From Pseudomonas viridiflava (lineage in GTDB: Bacteria > Pseudomonadota > Gammaproteobacteria > Pseudomonadales > Pseudomonadaceae), in contig NZ_LKEH01000047.1 in assembly GCF_001642795.1 (NCBI RefSeq), forward strand, positions 287,651 through 333,425: a stretch of 45,775 nt of DNA, written 5' to 3'. Positions 32,505 to 41,409 of this stretch are shown piece after piece. The translations under genes were made by a program, and so were the position numbers. Position 1 is the first letter of the stretch. The number at the start of each line of letters is the position of its first letter. A model generated the notes under the pieces. The model searched no databases and was not told the origin of the DNA. It saw only the letters and a program-made list of their open reading frames with translations.

Positions 32505-33518
32505 ATGAGTCAGTCCATTGATATCGCCGTTGTAGGCGCGACCGGTACTGTCGGCGAAACCATCGTCCAGATTCTGGAAGAACGCGATTTTCCGGTCGGT
32601 GATCTGCACCTGCTGGCCAGCATCGAATCGGCAGGGCACTCAGTGCCTTTCCGCGGCAAAAACGTGCGCGTGCGCGAAGTCGACGAATTCGATTTCGGCA
32701 AGGTCAGGCTTGCGTTCTTCGCCGCCGGTCCTGCGGTCAGTCGCAGCCACGCCGAGAAGGCGGTGGCCGCCGGATGCGCCGTTATCGATCTTTCAGGCGT
32801 GTTTCCCGCCGCGCAGGCACCCAGTGTTGTCCCTGAAATCAATGGCCAACTGCTGGCGCCTGCCCACGCTGCGCCGCGCCTGATATCAAGCCCGAGCGCT
32901 TCGGCCACTGCGGTTGCGCTGGCACTGGCGCCTCTACGCCAATTGTTCGATCTGCGTCATGTTGCGGTAACAGCCTGTCTGGCTGTCTCCACTCAAGGCC
33001 GTGAAGGGGTGACCGAGCTGGCGCGCCAGACCACTGAGCTGTTGAACGTCCGCCCTCTGGAAACACGATTCTTTGATCGGCAGATGGCGTTCAACGTTCT
33101 GGCCCAGGTCGGCAAACCGGATGAAGCAGGGCACCTCGCGCTGGAACGACGTCTGGTCGCGGAAGTGCGTGAATTGTTGGCGCTGCCTTCGTTGAAAGTG
33201 GCTGCCAGTTGCATTCAGGTCCCGGTTTTCTTTGGCGACAGCTTTACTGTGTCGATTCAGGCCGCCGCGCCGATCGATCTCGCTGCTGTGAATGCGGCGC
33301 TCGAATCTGCCGAAGGCATTGAGTTGGTCGATGCCGGTGATTACCCGACACCCGTTGGCGATGCGGTCGGTCAGGACGTGGTTTACGTAGGACGCGTTCG
33401 GACAGGAATAGACGACCCGGAGCAACTTGAGCTGTGGATAACCTCGGACAATGTTCGCAAAGGTGCAGCGCTCAACGCTGTGCAGGTTGGCGAATTGTTG
33501 ATAAAAGACTATGTGTAA
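32505..33518 (+). CDS. usg: Usg, catalytically degenerate aspartate-semialdehyde dehydrogenase homologue
   Basis: A 337-residue protein with the full aspartate-semialdehyde dehydrogenase fold: an NADP-binding N-terminus VAVVGATGTVGET-like (here IAVVGATGTVGETIVQ) and a dimerisation domain. The active-site loop that normally reads NPNCS is SPSAS, putting Ala132 where the nucleophilic Cys should be. The second active-site motif GHSE is GDSF, with Asp245 in place of His. It is therefore probably not an active dehydrogenase, like E. coli Usg, which occupies the same neighbourhood. Its role is unknown. The catalytic asd gene, a neighbour of PA3116 in P. aeruginosa, is not next to it here. Confidence 0.9.
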   Translation: MSQSIDIAVVGATGTVGETIVQILEERDFPVGDLHLLASIESAGHSVPFRGKNVRVREVDEFDFGKVRLAFFAAGPAVSRSHAEKAVAAGCAVIDLSGVFPAAQAPSVVPEINGQLLAPAHAAPRLISSPSASATAVALALAPLRQLFDLRHVAVTACLAVSTQGREGVTELARQTTELLNVRPLETRFFDRQMAFNVLAQVGKPDEAGHLALERRLVAEVRELLALPSLKVAASCIQVPVFFGDSFTVSIQAAAPIDLAAVNAALESAEGIELVDAGDYPTPVGDAVGQDVVYVGRVRTGIDDPEQLELWITSDNVRKGAALNAVQVGELLIKDYV

Positions 33519-33587
33519 AAGATACTTGGCAACACTTTGAATAATTGTTCTAGCGGCGATACGCCTTACACCCAACGCAGGACTACC

Positions 33588-33604
33588 TCTCCGGATGCCG
33601 GAGA
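33588..33604 (+). promoter_or_regulatory. Stem-loop in the fimV leader
   Basis: TCTCCGG-atg-CCGGAGA is a perfect 7-bp stem with a three-base loop, ending about ten bases before the fimV ribosome-binding site AAGGGA. It might influence fimV translation or mark the end of the usg message; no T-run follows. Confidence 0.35.
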
Positions 33605-33626
33605 ATCTTTAAACAAGGGATGGGCT

Positions 33627-36479
33627 ATGGTTCAGGTTCGTAAACTGGTATTAGCGATCGCTGCGGCTTCGGCGCTGTCATCAGGGATGGCGCAGGCGTT
33701 GGGGCTCGGGGAATTGTCTGTCAAGTCGACCCTGAACCAGCCATTGGTAGCCGAGATCGAGTTGACCGATGCGCAGGGCGTCAACGCCGCGCAGGTTGTA
33801 CCGAGTCTTGCAACGACGGCTGACTTCGCCCAGGCGGGTATCACGCGCCAGGCGTTTCTCAATGATCTGAGTTTTACGCCGGTCATCAATGCCAATGGCA
33901 AGAGTGTCCTGCGTATCACGTCCAGCAAGCCGGTCCGGGAGCCCTATGTAAAGTTCCTGGTTCAGGTGCTGTGGCCAAACGGACGTTTGCTGCGCGAATA
34001 CAGCCTGCTGCTGGATCCGCCGAAGTTTTCTCCAGAGGCGGCCGCCGCTGCAGCCGCGCCCGCGCCTGCTGCTCCCGCTGCCCCCGCAGCAGAAACCGGA
34101 GCGCCTGCTCAACTGCCAAGCGTTGCGCCATCGGCTGAGGCGACACCTGCCGAGCAGCCTGCACAACCCGCTGCGACGCAGGGCTCGGCCCTGCCACCGC
34201 CGGCTGCCGACAAGCAGTCCCAGTACGTCACTGCCAACAACGACACCTTGTGGGAAATCGCTGCGAAGGTTCGTACCGGCGGAACCGTGCAACAGACCAT
34301 GCTCGCGATTCAGGCGCTCAACCCTGATGCATTCATGGGCGGCAACATCAACCGATTGAAGAAAGGTCAGGTCTTGCGTCTGCCGACACCTCAGCAGACC
34401 ACGGCCTTGCCGCAACCTCAGGCCGTTGCCGAGGTCTCCCGCCAGTACAGCGCATGGCGTGAAGGTCGCCGCCTCCCGGCCGGGCCGCGCCAGGTGGATG
34501 CCACTCGCCGTGATCGTGCCGGTGCAGCACCTTCCAAGGTGGATACCGCCGATAACCTCAGCCTGGTTTCGGCCAGCGGCAAGCCGGCCGCCAAAGGCGC
34601 CGCAGGCGACAGCGATCTGAGCAACAAGCTTGCAGCGGCTCAGGAAGCGCTGGACACCACGCGTCGCGACAATGCCGAGCTGAAAAGCCGCATGAACGAC
34701 CTGCAGAGCCAACTGGACAAGCTGCAGCGTCTGGTTGAACTCAAGAACGGTCAGTTGGCCAAGATGCAGGCCGCCGGTGCAGCCGTGCCGCCGCCTGCCG
34801 CTACGCCAGCCGATCCTGCCAGTCCAGCCAACGCAGCCGTGCCGGCTTCGCTGGTCGATGCCAATGGCGCACCGGTCAAACCAGCGGGCGAGATTGCGCC
34901 TGAAGATGCATTGCCAGCGGGCGCTGCGCAGGTGGCGACTCCAACCGCTGAACAGCCACTCGCCGTCGAGCCGGTCGCGGCTCCGGAAGAAGAGGACACA
35001 CTGCAGAAGATTCTCGACAACCCGGTATTGCTGGGGTTGATCGGTGGTGCCGTGCTGCTCATCCTTGCGCTGATCCTGCTGTTCATGGCGCGCCGCCGTG
35101 CTGCCAAGGCCGAAGCCGAGAAGCACCGCCGCATGGCTCGCGCACTGGCTGAAGAGTCGCAATTCGTATCCGACATGGACATGAACGCACCGCCTGCCAG
35201 CTTTGACGGCCTCGATGTCGTGTCGCCTAACGTGCGCATGGGTGCAGGTCCCGCTGCCGCAGCGGCAACAGCTGCGCGCGAACGACCGGCCGACCCCCTG
35301 GTGCAGGCTGAGATCCACATTGCTTACGGACGTATGAATCAGGCAGTCGAACTGCTCGAAGAGTCGGTGAAGAACGAGCCCGAGCGTGATGATATTCGTC
35401 TCAAGCTGATGGAAATCTACGCTGAACAGGGCAACAACAAGGCCTACGCTGCGCACGAGCGCAAACTGGTGGCCTCGGGAAAGCTTGAAGCTGAGGGCGA
35501 GCAGCTAAAAGATTCACACTCGACCCAAACCCCTGTGGCGCCGGTCGTCGCTGAGCCTGCATCGGTGGTCGCGCCTGTTGCTGTGGCAGCAGGCGCCGCC
35601 ACAGCAGCAGCCCTGGCTGCGGAGCTGGATGCCAAGTATGTCGAAGAACTGCTGGCCGACGATTCTGCAGAGCCAGAACCAGAGCCGGAACCAATTCTTG
35701 AGCCGGAGGCTGAGCCTCTTGTGGCGTCCGAGGTCGAGTCTCCGGTGGTAGAAGAGCCACCCGTCGCCTCCGAAGAGTTCGATCATGATTTCGATCTGAG
35801 TCTGGACGAGTTCGACGAGCCTGCTGCGCAAGAGCTGCCGACTGTGACCGATCCTGACGATCTGTTGCTGGACGAACCGGTCGTTTCCGCTGCGCCTGAT
35901 GATGAAGCGCTGAGCTTCGAGTCGATCATGCGCGATCAGGAGGCCGCTCGGGCGGCAGCGACACCTGACGACCTGGCTGATTTCGATCTGGACCTCACTG
36001 AAGAGGACCCGGTGCTCAAGAACGAGGATGATTTCCTGCTCGGCCTCGGCGACGATCCTGTCGAGCCGGTTGTCGACGCTGCACCGCTGGCGACGCCGCC
36101 GGTCAGTGACGATCTGGAACTGCCGGAAGACTTTGACCTGTCGCTGGCTGATGAAATCGAATCGGACCAGGCCAGTCAGGCTTTCGCATCTGAAATCGAC
36201 GATGTGAATGCCGAGCTGGACCGTCTTTCGCAGAACCTCGAGCATCCGCCTCTCGACGAGCCAAGGTTCACCGCAGAAGACGCCATGGCGCTGGACGATG
36301 AGCCGGACTTCGATTTCATGGCCGGCACCGATGAGGCTGCGACCAAGCTGGATCTGGCGCGTGCCTACATCGACATGGGTGATGCCGACGGGGCGCGGGA
36401 TATTCTCGACGAAGTCGTCAATGAAGGTGATGACGGTCAGAAAAGCGAAGCGCGTGACATGCTCTCGCGGCTTGCCTGA
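33627..36479 (+). CDS. fimV: FimV, polar peptidoglycan-binding hub protein
   Basis: A 950-residue inner-membrane protein that organises the cell pole, type IV pili, type II secretion and cAMP signalling in Pseudomonas. In order: signal peptide (1-24), conserved periplasmic FimV domain beginning LGLGELSVKSTLNQPL, a Pro/Ala linker, LysM-like domain (about 200-255, YVTANNDTLWEIA), a coiled coil (about 330-385), one membrane helix (about 470-490), a cytoplasmic TPR-like segment (about 560-610), a long acidic region with E-P repeats, and a C-terminal FimV TPR motif (about 905-950). The ATG at 33627 with AAGGGA eight bases upstream yields the signal peptide; the upstream 30 codons are leader. Confidence 0.94.
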   Translation: MVQVRKLVLAIAAASALSSGMAQALGLGELSVKSTLNQPLVAEIELTDAQGVNAAQVVPSLATTADFAQAGITRQAFLNDLSFTPVINANGKSVLRITSSKPVREPYVKFLVQVLWPNGRLLREYSLLLDPPKFSPEAAAAAAAPAPAAPAAPAAETGAPAQLPSVAPSAEATPAEQPAQPAATQGSALPPPAADKQSQYVTANNDTLWEIAAKVRTGGTVQQTMLAIQALNPDAFMGGNINRLKKGQVLRLPTPQQTTALPQPQAVAEVSRQYSAWREGRRLPAGPRQVDATRRDRAGAAPSKVDTADNLSLVSASGKPAAKGAAGDSDLSNKLAAAQEALDTTRRDNAELKSRMNDLQSQLDKLQRLVELKNGQLAKMQAAGAAVPPPAATPADPASPANAAVPASLVDANGAPVKPAGEIAPEDALPAGAAQVATPTAEQPLAVEPVAAPEEEDTLQKILDNPVLLGLIGGAVLLILALILLFMARRRAAKAEAEKHRRMARALAEESQFVSDMDMNAPPASFDGLDVVSPNVRMGAGPAAAAATAARERPADPLVQAEIHIAYGRMNQAVELLEESVKNEPERDDIRLKLMEIYAEQGNNKAYAAHERKLVASGKLEAEGEQLKDSHSTQTPVAPVVAEPASVVAPVAVAAGAATAAALAAELDAKYVEELLADDSAEPEPEPEPILEPEAEPLVASEVESPVVEEPPVASEEFDHDFDLSLDEFDEPAAQELPTVTDPDDLLLDEPVVSAAPDDEALSFESIMRDQEAARAAATPDDLADFDLDLTEEDPVLKNEDDFLLGLGDDPVEPVVDAAPLATPPVSDDLELPEDFDLSLADEIESDQASQAFASEIDDVNAELDRLSQNLEHPPLDEPRFTAEDAMALDDEPDFDFMAGTDEAATKLDLARAYIDMGDADGARDILDEVVNEGDDGQKSEARDMLSRLA

Positions 36480-36497
36480 GTTTATTCATGCTGATCC

Positions 36498-36554
36498 CGG
36501 ACGGCCGCTTTTGCGGCCGTCCGCATTTGACGCCCGCTGTGGCGTCTTTTTTTT
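36498..36554 (+). terminator. Two tandem hairpins ending fimV
   Basis: The first is a perfect 11-bp stem (CGGACGGCCGC, TTTT loop, complement; 36498-36523) without a T-run. The second, GACGCC-cgctgt-GGCGTC at 36529-36546, is followed by eight T and is a standard terminator. A perfect -10 box TATAAT at 36562-36567 lies just after it and could start the truA message, although no good -35 is visible. Confidence 0.85.
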
Positions 36555-36602
36555 GCGGCCGTATAATGGCCGACTTTTCGCAAACCGACAGGCTGTAACA
36601 CC

Positions 36603-37457
36603 TTGGCGAACATAGATAACCCGGCCGCCGAGATGGCTGCCGAGGGCTTTTCCCGAATCGCGCTGGGCGTGGAATACAAAGGGTCGCGCTATTGCGGCTG
36701 GCAGCGTCAGGCGTCCGGCGTGCTGACGGTGCAGGAAACCCTGGAAAATGCCCTGTCCAAAGTGGCCGACTCGCCGGTCTCGCTCATGTGCGCGGGGCGC
36801 ACGGACGCCGGTGTGCACGCCTGTGGGCAGGTGGTGCACTTCGATACGCAGGCCGAGCGCTCCATGAAAGCCTGGGTCATGGGTGCCAACATCAATCTGC
36901 CCCACGACATCAGCGTGACCTGGGCTCGGGTGATGCCCGCCGAATTTCATGCGCGTTTCAAGGCCATCGCCCGCCGTTACCGCTATGTTATCTATAACGA
37001 TCAGATCCGTCCGGCGCATCTGGGGCAGGAAATCACCTGGAACCATCGTCCGCTCGACGTGACGCGTATGGCCGAGGCCGCGCAGCATCTGGTCGGAACC
37101 CACGATTTCAGTGCGTTTCGTGCCGGGCAATGTCAGGCCAAGTCGCCGATCAAGCAACTGCACCACTTACGCGTGACCCGGCACGGCAAAATGATCGTCA
37201 TCGATGTGCGCGCCAACGCGTTCCTGCATCACATGGTGCGTAACATCGCGGGTGTGTTGATGACCATCGGCGCAGGCGAGCGTCCGGTCGAATGGGCGCG
37301 TGACGTGCTGGAAAGCAAAGTGCGTCGTACCGGGGGCGTCACCGCGCATCCCTATGGGCTCTATCTGGTGCAGGTCGAGTACCGTGAGCAGTTTCCGTTG
37401 CCCGAGCGTTATATCGGTCCGCATTTTCTGACGGGCTTCGCCGAACTTGACGGCTGA
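36603..37457 (+). CDS. truA: tRNA pseudouridine(38-40) synthase
   Basis: A 284-residue enzyme that makes pseudouridine at positions 38-40 of the anticodon stem-loop of many tRNAs. The catalytic Asp68 lies in CAGRTDAGVHA; VEYKGSRYCGWQRQ near the N-terminus and FLHHMVRNIAGVL in the second half are family motifs. The start is uncertain: TTG at 36603 has a weak ribosome-binding site, and ATG at 36633 would shorten the protein by ten non-conserved residues. It lies between fimV and trpF as in other pseudomonads. Confidence 0.93.
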   Translation: MANIDNPAAEMAAEGFSRIALGVEYKGSRYCGWQRQASGVLTVQETLENALSKVADSPVSLMCAGRTDAGVHACGQVVHFDTQAERSMKAWVMGANINLPHDISVTWARVMPAEFHARFKAIARRYRYVIYNDQIRPAHLGQEITWNHRPLDVTRMAEAAQHLVGTHDFSAFRAGQCQAKSPIKQLHHLRVTRHGKMIVIDVRANAFLHHMVRNIAGVLMTIGAGERPVEWARDVLESKVRRTGGVTAHPYGLYLVQVEYREQFPLPERYIGPHFLTGFAELDG

Positions 37458-37517
37458 CGCCCCGGCAAGCATTTGCTAACATCCGGGACTTTCCGAAAGG
37501 TCTGAGGTTTTCACCAC

Positions 37518-38138
37518 ATGTCAGCCGTTCGCAGCAAGATCTGCGGGATTACCCGCATAGAAGATGCCTTGGCGGCTGTCGAAGCAGGCGCCGATGCCAT
37601 CGGGCTGGTGTTTTACGCCAAAAGTCCACGCGCCGTGAGCGTGCAGCAGGCGCGTGCAATCATCGCCGCGTTGCCGCCGTTCATCACCACGGTCGGTCTG
37701 TTCGTCAATGCCAGCCGTTGCGAGCTCAATGAAACACTGGATGCCGTTGCGCTGGATATGTTGCAGTTTCACGGCGATGAAACGCCGGAAGAATGCGACG
37801 GCTATCATCGTCCCTACATCAAGGCGTTGCGCGTGAAAGCGGGTGACGATATCGAACAGGCCTGTCGTGCCTACCGTAATGCGCGCGGCGTCCTTCTCGA
37901 CACTTACGTCGAGGGTGTGCCCGGCGGTACGGGTGAAACGTTCGACTGGGCATTGATTCCGAGTGAACTGAGCAAACCGGTCATTCTGGCGGGCGGGCTG
38001 ACGTCGGCCAACGTGGCGCAGGCGATTGCCCAGGTCAAACCCTACGCGGTGGATGTCAGTGGTGGCGTCGAAAAAGGCAAGGGCATCAAGGATCGGGAAA
38101 AGATTCTCGCGTTCATGAGTGCGGTCCAGGGTGCGTGA
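37518..38138 (+). CDS. trpF: Phosphoribosylanthranilate isomerase
   Basis: A 206-residue (beta/alpha)8 barrel enzyme of tryptophan synthesis that converts phosphoribosylanthranilate to CdRP. The catalytic Cys is in KICGITR (Cys9), the catalytic Asp in VLLDTYVEG, and GGLTSANVAQAI with VDVSGGVEKGKGIKD forms the phosphate site. It is a stand-alone trpF, not fused to trpC as in E. coli, and is placed away from the other trp genes, as usual in Pseudomonas. GAGG upstream supports the ATG. Confidence 0.96.
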   Translation: MSAVRSKICGITRIEDALAAVEAGADAIGLVFYAKSPRAVSVQQARAIIAALPPFITTVGLFVNASRCELNETLDAVALDMLQFHGDETPEECDGYHRPYIKALRVKAGDDIEQACRAYRNARGVLLDTYVEGVPGGTGETFDWALIPSELSKPVILAGGLTSANVAQAIAQVKPYAVDVSGGVEKGKGIKDREKILAFMSAVQGA

Positions 38139-38141
38139 TGT

Positions 38142-38165
38142 GACGGCTGCGGTTCGGCCGCCGTC
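38142..38165 (+). other. GC-rich stem-loop after trpF
   Basis: GACGGC pairs with GCCGTC around a 12-base loop; no T-run follows. It may mark the trpF 3' end. The rest of the 250-base gap before accD shows no clear promoter to me. Confidence 0.35.
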
Positions 38166-38388
38166 CATAAGCCTGTCCCCGCCACAAGTCCTGCGGGTCG
38201 AATTGAGTCAAGGGCGGTGCCGGTGCGCATCGTCCGGGTTGTAAAAAAATCGTGGTAGAGGGTGTGCAGGTCAGGCCGACGGTCGACCGTTCCCCGTCTC
38301 ATCGCCAACTAACGAATTTAGCTGAGGGCATGCGTCTGGCGTGAAAACGTCATGCGTTCGAGCCACACCGGTACTGGAGAGATAAAGC

Positions 38389-39309
38389 ATGAGCAACTGG
38401 TTGGTAGACAAACTGATCCCATCGATCATGCGTTCCGAGGTCAAGAAGAGTTCGGTTCCTGAAGGGCTGTGGCACAAGTGCCCGTCCTGCGAAGCAGTGC
38501 TCTATCGGCCTGAGCTGGAAAAGACCCTGGATGTCTGCCCCAAGTGCAACCATCACATGCGTATCGGTGCCCGCGCCCGTCTGGACATCTTCCTGGATGC
38601 CGAGGGCCGTGAGGAGCTGGGTGCCGATCTGGAGCCGGTTGACCGTCTGAAATTCCGTGACGGCAAGAAGTACAAGGACCGTCTGACCGCTGCGCAGAAG
38701 CAGACAGGTGAGAAGGACGCCCTGATCTCCATGAGCGGCACGCTGTTGGGCATGCCGGTTGTCGCCTCGGCGTTCGAGTTTTCCTTCATGGGTGGCTCGA
38801 TGGGCGCCATCGTTGGCGAGCGCTTCGTGCGCGCTGCCGACTACGCACTGGAAAACCGCTGCCCGATGATCTGCTTTGCCGCTTCCGGTGGTGCGCGCAT
38901 GCAGGAAGCGCTGATTTCCCTCATGCAGATGGCCAAGACGTCGGCCGTGCTGGCGCGTCTTCGTGAAGAAGGCCTGCCGTTCATCTCGGTCTTGACCGAT
39001 CCGGTCTACGGCGGTGTTTCTGCCAGTCTGGCAATGCTGGGTGACGTGATTGTCGCTGAGCCAAAGGCGCTGATCGGTTTTGCCGGTCCTCGTGTCATCG
39101 AGCAGACCGTTCGCGAAAAACTGCCTGAAGGTTTCCAGCGCAGCGAGTTCCTGCTGGATCACGGCGCAATCGACATGATCATCGCTCGCAGCGAGCTGCG
39201 CCCGCGTCTGGGCAACCTGCTGGCGCAAATGATGAACCTGCCGACGCCGAAATTCGTGGCGCCAGTGATTGAGCCGATCGTCGTTCCGCCGGCTCCGGCC
39301 ACGGTATGA
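38389..39309 (+). CDS. accD: Acetyl-CoA carboxylase carboxyltransferase beta subunit
   Basis: A 306-residue subunit that, with AccA, transfers the carboxyl group from biotin to acetyl-CoA, the committed step of fatty-acid synthesis. An N-terminal zinc ribbon (about 30-55) has CPSC and CPKC pairs, which in E. coli also allow mRNA binding and feedback. The crotonase-like core includes ASGGARMQEAL and VLTDPVYGGVSAS. GGAGAG precedes ATG. It overlaps folC by four bases (ATGA). Product malonyl-CoA feeds FabD encoded in the same window. Confidence 0.96.
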   Translation: MSNWLVDKLIPSIMRSEVKKSSVPEGLWHKCPSCEAVLYRPELEKTLDVCPKCNHHMRIGARARLDIFLDAEGREELGADLEPVDRLKFRDGKKYKDRLTAAQKQTGEKDALISMSGTLLGMPVVASAFEFSFMGGSMGAIVGERFVRAADYALENRCPMICFAASGGARMQEALISLMQMAKTSAVLARLREEGLPFISVLTDPVYGGVSASLAMLGDVIVAEPKALIGFAGPRVIEQTVREKLPEGFQRSEFLLDHGAIDMIIARSELRPRLGNLLAQMMNLPTPKFVAPVIEPIVVPPAPATV

Positions 39310-40610
39310 CCCCGTCGACCCTGGGCGACTGGCTTGCCTACCTCGAGCAACTGCATCCTTCTGCCATCGACATGGGGCTGGATCGGTCGCGAAAGGTGGC
39401 GCAGCAACTGGGGCTCACACGCCCGGCGCCTCGGGTCATCACGGTAACCGGTACCAACGGCAAGGGCTCGACCTGCGCTTTTGTCGCGTCCCTGTTGCAG
39501 GCTCAGGGGCTCAAGGTGGGTGTCTACAGCTCCCCGCATCTGCTGCGTTATAACGAGCGGGTGAAGGTGCAGGGTATCGAAGCAACCGATCTTGAGCTGT
39601 GTGATGCCTTTGCAGCAGTCGAATTGGCGCGTGGCGATGTCACGCTGACCTATTTCGAAATGGGCACGCTCGCCGCGTTCTGGCTGTTCGAGCAGGCGCA
39701 GCTTGACGCAGTCGTGCTGGAAGTCGGTCTGGGCGGTCGCCTGGACGCCGTCAATCTCATTGATGCCGATCTCGCCCTGGTCACCAGCATTGGTGTTGAC
39801 CATGCCGACTGGCTGGGCGACACCCGCGAATCCGTGGCTTTCGAAAAGGCCGGTATCTTCCGTGCCGGTCGCCCGGCACTCTGCGGCGACCTCGATCCGC
39901 CTGAGCCTTTGCTGGCCAAGGCGCGAGAGTTGGGCTGTCCTTTGCTGCTACGAGGTCATGACTTTGATCTGTCTGTCGGTCCGCAAGGCTGGGACTGGCG
40001 CGGTATCGCTCACGGCGAGGTGGTCGAGCTGCGTGATCTGCCGTTGCTCGATCTGCCCATGCAGAATGCCGCGCTGGCACTCCAGGCGTTTGCGTTGCTG
40101 GGCTACCCCCTGAATCAGCAGGTCGTCAGCGAGGCGTTGGCGCAGACCCGACTCGTCGGCCGTCTCGACCGCCGTACCGTTCATTGGCAGGGCAGGGCGC
40201 TCACGCTGCTGCTCGATGTGGGCCACAACCCGCATGCTGCGCAGTTTCTGGCGCACCGCATGGCGCAGCGGCCGGTGATCGGCAAACGTCTGGCGGTGTT
40301 CGGCCTGCTCTCTGACAAGGATCTTGACGGTGTGGTCCATGAGCTGGCTTCCAGCATTCAGGACTGGGCCGTTGCGCCGCTGCCCACCTCCCGTAGTCGG
40401 CCTGCGGCAGAGTTGCAGGTTGCTCTGGAGAACCTTGGGGCGCGCGTGAAGTCCTACCAGAGTATTGCGTCTGCGCTGGAAGCTCAGTGCGCGCATGCCA
40501 CGACCGATGACGAAATTCTGCTGTTCGGATCTTTTTACTGTGTAGCCGAGGCCCTGGATTGGCTGGCCCGGCATACCGACGAGGACGCTGCAAATGGCTT
40601 TGCTGGATAA
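39306..40610 (+). CDS. folC: Dihydrofolate/folylpolyglutamate synthase
   Basis: A 434-residue Mur-ligase-like enzyme that adds glutamate to dihydropteroate and folates. The P-loop is VTGTNGKGSTCAF (near residues 46-58), YSSPHLLRYNERVKVQG is the folate-binding omega loop, and DVGHNPHAAQFL lies in the C-terminal domain. It starts within the accD stop (ATGA) and overlaps dedD by 17 bases. The accD-folC-dedD-cvpA-purF order equals that of E. coli. Confidence 0.95.
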   Translation: MTPSTLGDWLAYLEQLHPSAIDMGLDRSRKVAQQLGLTRPAPRVITVTGTNGKGSTCAFVASLLQAQGLKVGVYSSPHLLRYNERVKVQGIEATDLELCDAFAAVELARGDVTLTYFEMGTLAAFWLFEQAQLDAVVLEVGLGGRLDAVNLIDADLALVTSIGVDHADWLGDTRESVAFEKAGIFRAGRPALCGDLDPPEPLLAKARELGCPLLLRGHDFDLSVGPQGWDWRGIAHGEVVELRDLPLLDLPMQNAALALQAFALLGYPLNQQVVSEALAQTRLVGRLDRRTVHWQGRALTLLLDVGHNPHAAQFLAHRMAQRPVIGKRLAVFGLLSDKDLDGVVHELASSIQDWAVAPLPTSRSRPAAELQVALENLGARVKSYQSIASALEAQCAHATTDDEILLFGSFYCVAEALDWLARHTDEDAANGFAG

Positions 40611-41280
40611 CGTATTCAAGCAGCGGATGGTGGGTGCTCTGGTACTGATCGCCCTGGCGGTGATCTTTCTCCCGATGCTGTTCACCCGTCAGGACGAGAG
40701 CCATCCGGTTCAGGTCGATGCGCCTGCCGCTCCAAAGGCGCCTGCGGGTCAGCAGGTACAGGTCGAGCCTGTGTCCGTCCCCGAGCCTCAGGCATTGCCA
40801 CAGGAGCCGGTTCCGGATGAGGACAATGTAGCGGCGAGCAATCAGCCGCCGTCGATGCCGATTGCGCCTGCTCCTTCCGCACAGGCTCCAGCGGCCGCTG
40901 CGCCACAGGCAGCCAAGCCTGCGCCAGCACCGAAGCCGACACCGGCTCCGGCAGCGCCTGTAACAACGCCTGCTGCACCTTCTGCACCTTCTGCACCGGC
41001 GGTCGCCAAGGCCGCGCCGAGCGGCGTCGATGCCAACGGTCTGTCAGTCAGTTGGTCTGTGCAGTTGGCCAGCATGTCCAACCGTGCCAACGCCGACAAT
41101 CTGCAGAAAACCCTGCGTACCCAGGGGTACAACGCCTACATTCGCACCGCCGATGGCGTCAACCGGGTATTCGTGGGTCCGCTGATCGAACGCGCCGAGG
41201 CTGATCGCCTGCGTGACCAACTCGACAAGCAGCAGAAACTCAAAGGTATTGTGGTGCGGTTCCAGCCCGAAAAAGGCTGA
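40594..41280 (+). CDS. dedD: SPOR-domain protein DedD
   Basis: A 228-residue inner-membrane protein with one N-terminal membrane helix (about 12-30, MVGALVLIALAVIFLPMLF), a long Pro/Ala-rich periplasmic linker and a C-terminal SPOR domain (about 150-226) that binds denuded glycan at the division septum. E. coli DedD is a minor division protein. The SPOR motif WSVQLASMSNRANADNL and FVGPLIERAEADRLRDQL are clear. Start ATG at 40594 lies 17 bases inside folC. Confidence 0.92.
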   Translation: MALLDNVFKQRMVGALVLIALAVIFLPMLFTRQDESHPVQVDAPAAPKAPAGQQVQVEPVSVPEPQALPQEPVPDEDNVAASNQPPSMPIAPAPSAQAPAAAAPQAAKPAPAPKPTPAPAAPVTTPAAPSAPSAPAVAKAAPSGVDANGLSVSWSVQLASMSNRANADNLQKTLRTQGYNAYIRTADGVNRVFVGPLIERAEADRLRDQLDKQQKLKGIVVRFQPEKG

Positions 41281-41315
41281 TCTTCCCGCGCTCTATACAG
41301 GCTCTGCCAAGCCGT

Positions 41316-41344
41316 TTGCACGGAAAATGACGCCCGCCGATAAT
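41316..41344 (+). promoter_or_regulatory. Sigma-70 promoter of cvpA-purF with an overlapping inverted repeat
   Basis: TTGCAC at 41316-41321, 17-base spacer, GATAAT at 41339-41344. A 9-bp inverted repeat, CGCCCGCCG and CGGCGGGCG (41331-41363), encloses the -10 box and the likely start of transcription. It may be a regulator site, a 5' hairpin of the new message, or part of the dedD 3' end. Confidence 0.6.
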
Positions 41345-41409
41345 CGCTGCTTACCGGCGGGCGGGCGCTCTGCTAAAATGCGCCGCCTTATCTGTCTGCA
41401 GGCTGCAAC

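Noticed and set aside
33528..33545. Possible sigma-54 promoter before fimV (TTGGCA...TTTGA)
   Set aside because: The GG to GC spacing is off by one base and the -12 element lacks GC.
33681..35456. Open frame of 591 codons on the minus strand opposite fimV
   Set aside because: It is a shadow of fimV, created by its biased codon use; no domain and no plausible start.
40594..41280. Reading dedD as a sporulation gene
   Set aside because: The SPOR domain is a general septal glycan-binding domain in Gram-negative bacteria, and the folC-dedD-cvpA order identifies DedD.
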